Shown here: piece by piece, positions 7,248 to 10,526 of the stretch | Numbering within the stretch: position 1 is the first letter of the stretch | Layout: each line of letters opens with the position of its first letter | NCBI GenBank assembly: GCA_021795095.1 | Contig: JAJYPU010000054.1 | Coordinates: 1 to 10,526 of the forward strand | Reading direction: 5' to 3' | Source of the DNA: Actinomycetes bacterium | GTDB lineage: Bacteria > Actinomycetota > Acidimicrobiia > Acidimicrobiales > RAAP-2 | DNA length: 10,526 nt | Made by a program: the position numbers and the translations under genes | Notes under the pieces: model-generated | Database searches by the model: none | What the model was told of the DNA's origin: nothing | What the model saw: the letters and a program-made list of their open reading frames with translations, nothing else

Positions 7248-7465
7248 AGGTTCCTCGAGAAGGTGACCTGCCAGTCGCCGGACCCGATCTCGACCACGTC
7301 GAAGCTGAAGCCCTGGGAGCCGAGGACCCCCTCCAGAGGTACGGGCTCGAAGGGGGCGATGATGACTAGCTCCTCGTCGAGACCGAGGGCCCCCACAGTC
7401 GACATGATCTGGTCGAAGGGCTCATCGCCCGCCGCGATGATTGGACGAACGTCAAGTGTTGCCAC
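7244..7465 (-). CDS. Stand-alone DUF2249 domain protein
   Basis: This 73-residue protein consists of one DUF2249 domain: TLDVRPIIAAGDEPF (3-17), an amphipathic helix, LVIIAPFEPVPLEGVL (33-48), QGFSFDVVEIGSGDW (51-65) and a final strand. The same domain forms the C-terminus of the hemerythrin protein at 5364-6320. The family lacks a proven biochemical role; a small sulfur- or metal-handling domain has been supposed, and copies commonly lie near denitrification or NO-related genes. The GTG start at 7465 has a strong ribosome site, GGGAGGT (7471-7477). It is the first gene of an operon with DUF59 (4-base overlap) and perhaps DUF488, and shares a divergent promoter region with the membrane-protein gene at 7559. 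Confidence 0.87.
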   Translation of the reverse strand: MATLDVRPIIAAGDEPFDQIMSTVGALGLDEELVIIAPFEPVPLEGVLGSQGFSFDVVEIGSGDWQVTFSRNL

Positions 7466-7470
7466 GACTC

Positions 7471-7477
7471 ACCTCCC
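7471..7477 (-). promoter_or_regulatory. Ribosome binding site of the DUF2249 gene
   Basis: Minus-strand GGGAGGT, with GGAGG six bases before the GTG at 7465. It is the strongest site in the window and fixes a non-ATG start for this very short gene. Confidence 0.8.
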
Positions 7478-7495
7478 GGACTCCGTGGAGCCACG

Positions 7496-7523
7496 TATTG
7501 TTCTATGCTTGACTAGAACAATA
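7496..7523. promoter_or_regulatory. Operator-like palindrome, site 2 (TATTGTTCTA-N8-TAGAACAATA)
   Basis: This is a perfect inverted repeat with 10-base arms (7496-7505 and 7514-7523) around TGCTTGAC. It sits in the 93-base gap between the divergent DUF2249 gene (start 7465) and the membrane-protein gene (start 7559). It is the longest and best copy of the shared motif. A TTGTTC box occurs in both orientations and could serve as -35 for either direction, so a bound protein would be expected to block or control both promoters. Confidence 0.85.
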
Positions 7524-7548
7524 GCAGCATCGCGCCGCAGAACCAGTC

Positions 7549-7555
7549 GGAGGAG
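7549..7555 (+). promoter_or_regulatory. Ribosome binding site of the polytopic membrane protein
   Basis: GGAGGAG, with its GGAGG core five bases before the GTG at 7559. It decides for this non-ATG start. Confidence 0.8.
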
Positions 7556-7558
7556 ATC

Positions 7559-8965
7559 GTGAGCACACCGCAGACGCCAGCGGGGCCGAAGGGCGGATGG
7601 ACGGGACGGCCGGCCGGCATCCCCGCCGGGGTCCCACCGCCGTCGGTGCCGCTCAGCTTCCTTGCCGCCGCGGCCGCGGGACTTGTGGCCTGCGGTGTCG
7701 CCGTCGTCCTCGCCCGCTCGGCCGCGACGGTCGACCCCACCGACGACGTCGTCGTCGGGGCCGCCCACTTCGCCATGCTCGCCACGCTCTCGATGGGCGT
7801 GCTCGGTGCCATCCACCAGTTCGCCCCCGTCATCACCCAGCGGCCCCTGCGCTCGGTGCGGCTCTCGCGGGCCACGTTCCTCGCCTGGCTCGCCGGCTCG
7901 TGGCTGTTGCCGATCGGCTTCATGTCGCGCCACGAGGTCGTCGTCGAGCTCGGCGGCGCCTTCGCCGCCGTGGCGGTGATCTTGCTCGTGGTGAATGTGA
8001 CTGCGCCGCTTCGCGCCCGGGGCAAGGGCGCACCGACGGTTGGGCTGCGTCTCGCGGTGATCGGCTTCGTAGTAACCGCCTCCTACGGCGTTCTCTACGT
8101 GATCGACCGTCGTGGCGCGTGGTTCGTGCTCAACGGCCACGTCGTGCTCGCCCACGCGTGCGTGGGCCTGCTCGCCTGGCTCGGACTCACCTACCTCAGC
8201 GTCTCAGAGAAGCTCTGGCCCATGTTCATGCTGTCCCACGTCCCGGGCCGCCGCGTCAGCGGGTGGATAGCGATCTGGTCGGTCTTCGCCGGGGTCGCCC
8301 TGCTCTCGCCGGGACTCCTCTTTGGCGTCTACGGCCTCGCCATCGCCGGTGCCGCGGTGGTCGCGACGGGTCTCGGGGCGCACCTCTGGTCACTGGCGGC
8401 CTACATCCACCACCGGCGACGCCCCGTCGACCTGCACGTCGTCTTCGTCGTCAGCTCCGCGATCTGGCTCGTCGTCGCGACGGGCCTCGGGGTCACCAGC
8501 GCGGTCCTCGTCCACCTCGGCGAGCACCGCGGCGTCGCCTGGACCGCGGCGACGGTCGTCGCGCTCGCGGGGTGGCTGCTCGTGGCACTGGTCGGCCACG
8601 CCCACAAGATCGTCCCGTTCATCGCGTGGTCGGCGCTGCGGGGACGCGGGATCGCAAAGAAGGCTAACGGCACCCAGCTCATGTTCGCCGACCTCTTCAA
8701 CCACCGCTGGGCGACGGTCGACTACGTCTTCGTGAACGCGAGCGTCGCGGCCATCGGGCTCGGCTTCATCCTCGGAGACCGGCTCGCCATCGCGCTCGGG
8801 GGCGTCTTGCTCGTCGCCACCGCGGTCACGAGCGCGTGCAACCTCGCCTGGCGACCGACCCGGCTCCTGCTCGCCGGGCCGGGACCGAGCGACCAGTCCC
8901 CCTCGCCGATCACCGTGCCCGCGGCACTGCGCGACCGCGCTTCGCGCGCGACGCCGTCGGCCTGA
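7559..8965 (+). CDS. 12-TM membrane protein resembling heme-copper oxidase subunit I / NnrS-type proteins
   Basis: This 468-residue protein starts with a Pro/Gly-rich cytoplasmic tail (1-30) and has about twelve hydrophobic segments (roughly 31-52, 66-92, 103-122, 127-147, 163-182, 191-214, 233-255, 258-282, 291-316, 327-347, 386-406 and 409-429). Histidines fall inside or at the ends of the helices: His70 and His86 (HFAMLATLSMGVLGAIH), His194 and His199 (GHVVLAHACVGLLAWLGLTY), and an HxH pair at His347/His349 (GHAHKIVPFIAW). A single His in helix 2 and HxH in helix 10 recall heme ligands of heme-copper oxidase subunit I, but the Cu-B pattern (HxxxY, HH) is not evident. I therefore do not call it an oxidase. 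NnrS-like or a cbb3-subunit-I-like orphan are the nearest guesses. No other oxidase subunit is adjacent. The GTG start has a strong ribosome site at 7549-7555. It shares a palindromic operator with the divergent DUF2249 operon. It ends directly against the regulator gene. Confidence 0.85.
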   Translation: MSTPQTPAGPKGGWTGRPAGIPAGVPPPSVPLSFLAAAAAGLVACGVAVVLARSAATVDPTDDVVVGAAHFAMLATLSMGVLGAIHQFAPVITQRPLRSVRLSRATFLAWLAGSWLLPIGFMSRHEVVVELGGAFAAVAVILLVVNVTAPLRARGKGAPTVGLRLAVIGFVVTASYGVLYVIDRRGAWFVLNGHVVLAHACVGLLAWLGLTYLSVSEKLWPMFMLSHVPGRRVSGWIAIWSVFAGVALLSPGLLFGVYGLAIAGAAVVATGLGAHLWSLAAYIHHRRRPVDLHVVFVVSSAIWLVVATGLGVTSAVLVHLGEHRGVAWTAATVVALAGWLLVALVGHAHKIVPFIAWSALRGRGIAKKANGTQLMFADLFNHRWATVDYVFVNASVAAIGLGFILGDRLAIALGGVLLVATAVTSACNLAWRPTRLLLAGPGPSDQSPSPITVPAALRDRASRATPSA

Positions 8966-9631
8966 TCAGCGGGGCGACTCGTCGAGCCGGTGCGAGACGA
9001 CGAGCCGACACCCGGCGTGGCGCGGGTTCTTGCGCACCAGACGGTCGACTGACAGTTCGCCGATCGAGTCGGCGAGGCCTTCAGCGAGTCCGAGGTGCAA
9101 CTGGCAGATCTCGGTGGGATTCGTGACGGCGACGTCGGCGAAGGGACAGCGTTCGAGGACGTACTCGGTCGTCGCGCCGGCCTGGTGACGCACCGGGCGA
9201 AAGCCACTGCGCAGCAGTTCTCGCTCCATCGCCGCGTCGCCGTCGAGCCCGTCGTATGCCTTCGCGCGACGCTGTCCGTCGCGGTAGCCGACGTCGTGGA
9301 CGCTGAGGCCATCCTTCATCGCCTCGGCGAGCAGACCGGCGAGCCAGGCGTAGGCGCCGTTGGTCCCCCACGTGCCGGCCGCCTCGGGGTGCAGCTCGTA
9401 GAGAAGCGCCGGACGCCCCGGACGCGAGCGGGTCTCGACCTGCTCAACGACGAGTGACGCCTCCTTCAAGATCGCGAGGTGCTGGCGAACGGCGTTGTGG
9501 TTGAGGGAAATGAAGTCGGTCAGTTCGGCCACGCCGACCGGGTAGTCCGCCTCGACGATGTAGCGGAACAGGCGGTACCGGGTCGGGTCGCCCAGGGCTC
9601 GCGCCTCACGTTGAATGTCGGGTGTGTCCAT
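8966..9631 (-). CDS. ArsR-like winged-helix regulator with C-terminal cysteines (COG2345/SufR-like)
   Basis: This 221-residue protein has an N-terminal winged helix (about 8-82): ALGDPTRYRLFRYIVE (12-27), recognition region LNHNAVRQHLAILKEASLV (43-61) and the wing GRPALLYEL (72-80). The C-terminal half is the domain found in COG2345 regulators, with Cys162 (ERCPFADV), Cys176 and His179 (EICQLHLGLAEG) and Cys208 (HAGCRLVV). In SufR-type members three cysteines hold an Fe-S cluster that controls DNA binding, so a cluster- or thiol-based sensor of redox state or NO is plausible; that is inference, since spacing differs between members. It is convergent with the membrane-protein gene with no gap. 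A degenerate copy of the palindrome found at the other two promoters lies 36 bases upstream of its start, consistent with self-regulation. It is the best candidate for the protein that binds all three sites. Confidence 0.9.
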   Translation of the reverse strand: MDTPDIQREARALGDPTRYRLFRYIVEADYPVGVAELTDFISLNHNAVRQHLAILKEASLVVEQVETRSRPGRPALLYELHPEAAGTWGTNGAYAWLAGLLAEAMKDGLSVHDVGYRDGQRRAKAYDGLDGDAAMERELLRSGFRPVRHQAGATTEYVLERCPFADVAVTNPTEICQLHLGLAEGLADSIGELSVDRLVRKNPRHAGCRLVVSHRLDESPR

Positions 9632-9666
9632 GGCTGCTCGCAGACTCTCGCGCCATCCTACCGTGA

Positions 9667-9689
9667 TTATCTAGTAGTGAGCAGAACAA
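9667..9689. promoter_or_regulatory. Operator-like palindrome, site 3 (degenerate), regulator promoter
   Basis: TTATCTA (9667-9673), eight bases, then CAGAACAA (9682-9689). The core and the 8-base spacing match site 2 (TGTTCTA-N8-TAGAACAA), with two mismatches in the left arm and one in the right. It lies 36 bases upstream of the regulator start. On the minus strand GATAAT (9666-9671 reversed) is a reasonable -10 box within the site, so a bound regulator would cover its own promoter. Confidence 0.6.
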
Positions 9690-9719
9690 TTAATGACCCC
9701 TCGGGCGCGCCGCCCCCGT

Positions 9720-10526
9720 TCAGGTGGCACAGCACGAGAGCGTCGCCACGTCGCGCGAGAAGGACTGGGCCGCGAGCTTGAGCGCCTCGGCCATCGTCAG
9801 GTACGGCGTCCACGCCTCGGCGAGCTCGGTGACCGTCAGACCGCCCTGCATCGCGTAGACCGCCCCCGCGATCACTTCGCCCGCCTGGTCGGCGAGCACG
9901 TGGACTCCGAGCACCCGACCGGAGCCGCGTTCGGCCACGATCGTCACCAGCCCGCGCACGTCGCGATTGACGATGGCGCGCGGCACGTAGGCGAGGGGCA
10001 GCGAACTGACCTCGTAGTCCAGGCCCTGCTCCTTCGCCGCCTGCTCGGTGAGCCCGACCGAGGCGATGGCCGGGGACGTGAAGGTGACCCGCGGCATCGT
10101 GGTGTAGTCAACCGTCCGGTGCTCGGAGCCCACCGCGTTGGCCGCGGCGACGGTGCCGTGCTTGCCCGCGACGTAGACGAACTGGGCGAGCCCCGTCACG
10201 TCACCGGCGGCGAAGATCCGCGGGTTGGCCGTGCGCAGCTCGTCGTCCACGACCACCTCGCCACGGGCGCCGACGTCGACCCCGACCGTTGCGAGTCCGA
10301 GGTCCGCGCTCGCCGGATGGCGCCCCGTCGCCACCAGCACGGCCGCCACCTCGAGCCGCTCGACGCCACCGGGCGTCGCGAGGGTGACGAGCACCCCGTC
10401 GCCGCTGCGCGCTACGCGCTGGGCGGTGGTAGCGGTACGCACGCTGATCCCCTCCTCGGTGAGGACCTCGGTGAGGACCTCGGCGATCGCTGGCTCCTCG
10501 AAGGGGGCGATGCGACCCTGGGCCTC
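9720..10526 (-). CDS. merA: Mercury(II) reductase, C-terminal part (cut by window edge)
   Basis: MerA is a cytoplasmic FAD-dependent enzyme that reduces Hg(II) to Hg(0) with NADPH. The 268 residues present run in frame to the window edge, so the N-terminus (FAD-binding motif and active-site disulfide) is missing only because the window ends. Visible are the end of the NADPH domain (LVATGRHP), the second FAD contact NPRIFAAGDVTG, and the dimerisation domain with FTSPAIASVGLTEQAA and LAYVPRAIVNRDVRG. The ending YLTMAEALKLAAQSFSRD, then the vicinal cysteine pair SCCAT just before the stop, separates MerA from dihydrolipoamide dehydrogenase and other relatives. No merR or merT is seen in the window; they may lie upstream. 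It reads toward the COG2345 regulator, 88 bases away. Confidence 0.93.
   Translation of the reverse strand, partial: EAQGRIAPFEEPAIAEVLTEVLTEEGISVRTATTAQRVARSGDGVLVTLATPGGVERLEVAAVLVATGRHPASADLGLATVGVDVGARGEVVVDDELRTANPRIFAAGDVTGLAQFVYVAGKHGTVAAANAVGSEHRTVDYTTMPRVTFTSPAIASVGLTEQAAKEQGLDYEVSSLPLAYVPRAIVNRDVRGLVTIVAERGSGRVLGVHVLADQAGEVIAGAVYAMQGGLTVTELAEAWTPYLTMAEALKLAAQSFSRDVATLSCCAT
10455..10483. repeat. In-frame 12-bp tandem duplication inside merA
   Basis: CTCGGTGAGGAC occurs twice in tandem (10455-10466, 10467-10478) followed by CTCGG. It encodes a repeated Thr-Glu-Val-Leu unit in the helix before the second nucleotide-binding segment. The frame is kept. It looks like a small replication slip and is probably neutral. 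Confidence 0.85.

Noticed and set aside
5133..7562. An 809-codon open frame on the plus strand spanning the antisense of the hemerythrin, DUF488, DUF59 and DUF2249 genes
   Set aside because: It overlaps the 3' end of rsgA and four well-supported genes, shows no domain, and is rich in Arg, Gly, His and Ala as expected of an antisense frame in G+C-rich coding DNA.
7559..8965. Annotation as cytochrome c oxidase subunit I
   Set aside because: The Cu-B histidine motifs are not visible and no partner subunits are adjacent; only a distant resemblance is supported.
9703..9715. GGGCG-CGC-CGCCC as a terminator after merA
   Set aside because: The stem is only 5 bp with a 3-base loop and no T-run follows on the minus strand; such sequences are common at this base composition.
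9720..10526. Dihydrolipoamide dehydrogenase or glutathione reductase
   Set aside because: The C-terminal vicinal Cys pair after the KLAAQSFSRD segment is specific to mercuric reductase.

Overview
The window is about two-thirds G+C, with strongly G/C-biased third codon positions, short intergenic gaps, and many GTG starts. It carries a CtaA/COX15-type heme A synthase, an acyl-CoA ligase/crotonase pair and a COG2345-type regulator with a C-terminal cysteine set. Together these point to a high-GC aerobic actinobacterium, possibly of the Acidimicrobiia; the class is inference, since no rRNA or tRNA gene is present. I see no insertion sequence, integrase, CRISPR array or tRNA.

Layout. (1) 38-2951 is a small acyl-CoA cassette. 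A crotonase-fold protein and an AMP-forming acyl-CoA ligase overlap as a minus-strand operon and are divergent from a TetR regulator. A perfect inverted repeat (CAGACC-N4-GGTCTG) lies in the 51-bp gap. (2) 2953-3894 is ctaA (minus), followed by a 390-bp gene-free divergent region and then rsgA (4285-5340, plus). (3) 5364-9631 is the most interesting part. It holds a hemerythrin-DUF2249 fusion, a DUF488 protein, a DUF59 (MIP18/SufT-like) protein and a stand-alone DUF2249 protein, all on the minus strand. A 12-TM, histidine-rich membrane protein resembling heme-copper oxidase subunit I/NnrS-type proteins is on the plus strand, and a winged-helix regulator with three cysteines is on the minus strand. 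(4) 9720-10526 is the 3' part of merA (mercuric reductase), cut by the window edge.

How the parts fit. Three promoter regions in part 3 carry the same palindrome, TTCTA-N8-TAGAA, extended to TATTGTTCTA-N8-TAGAACAATA at the best copy. The sites lie in front of the hemerythrin gene, between the divergent DUF2249-DUF59 operon and the membrane-protein gene, and, in degenerate form, in front of the regulator itself. I saw it nowhere else in the window. The simplest reading is a self-regulated local regulon, with the COG2345 regulator (perhaps an Fe-S or thiol sensor) controlling a set built from a diiron protein, two DUF2249 domains, an Fe-S-assembly-type DUF59 protein and a putative heme-binding membrane protein. 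A response to nitric oxide, oxygen or redox stress is a reasonable hypothesis but is not shown by sequence alone.
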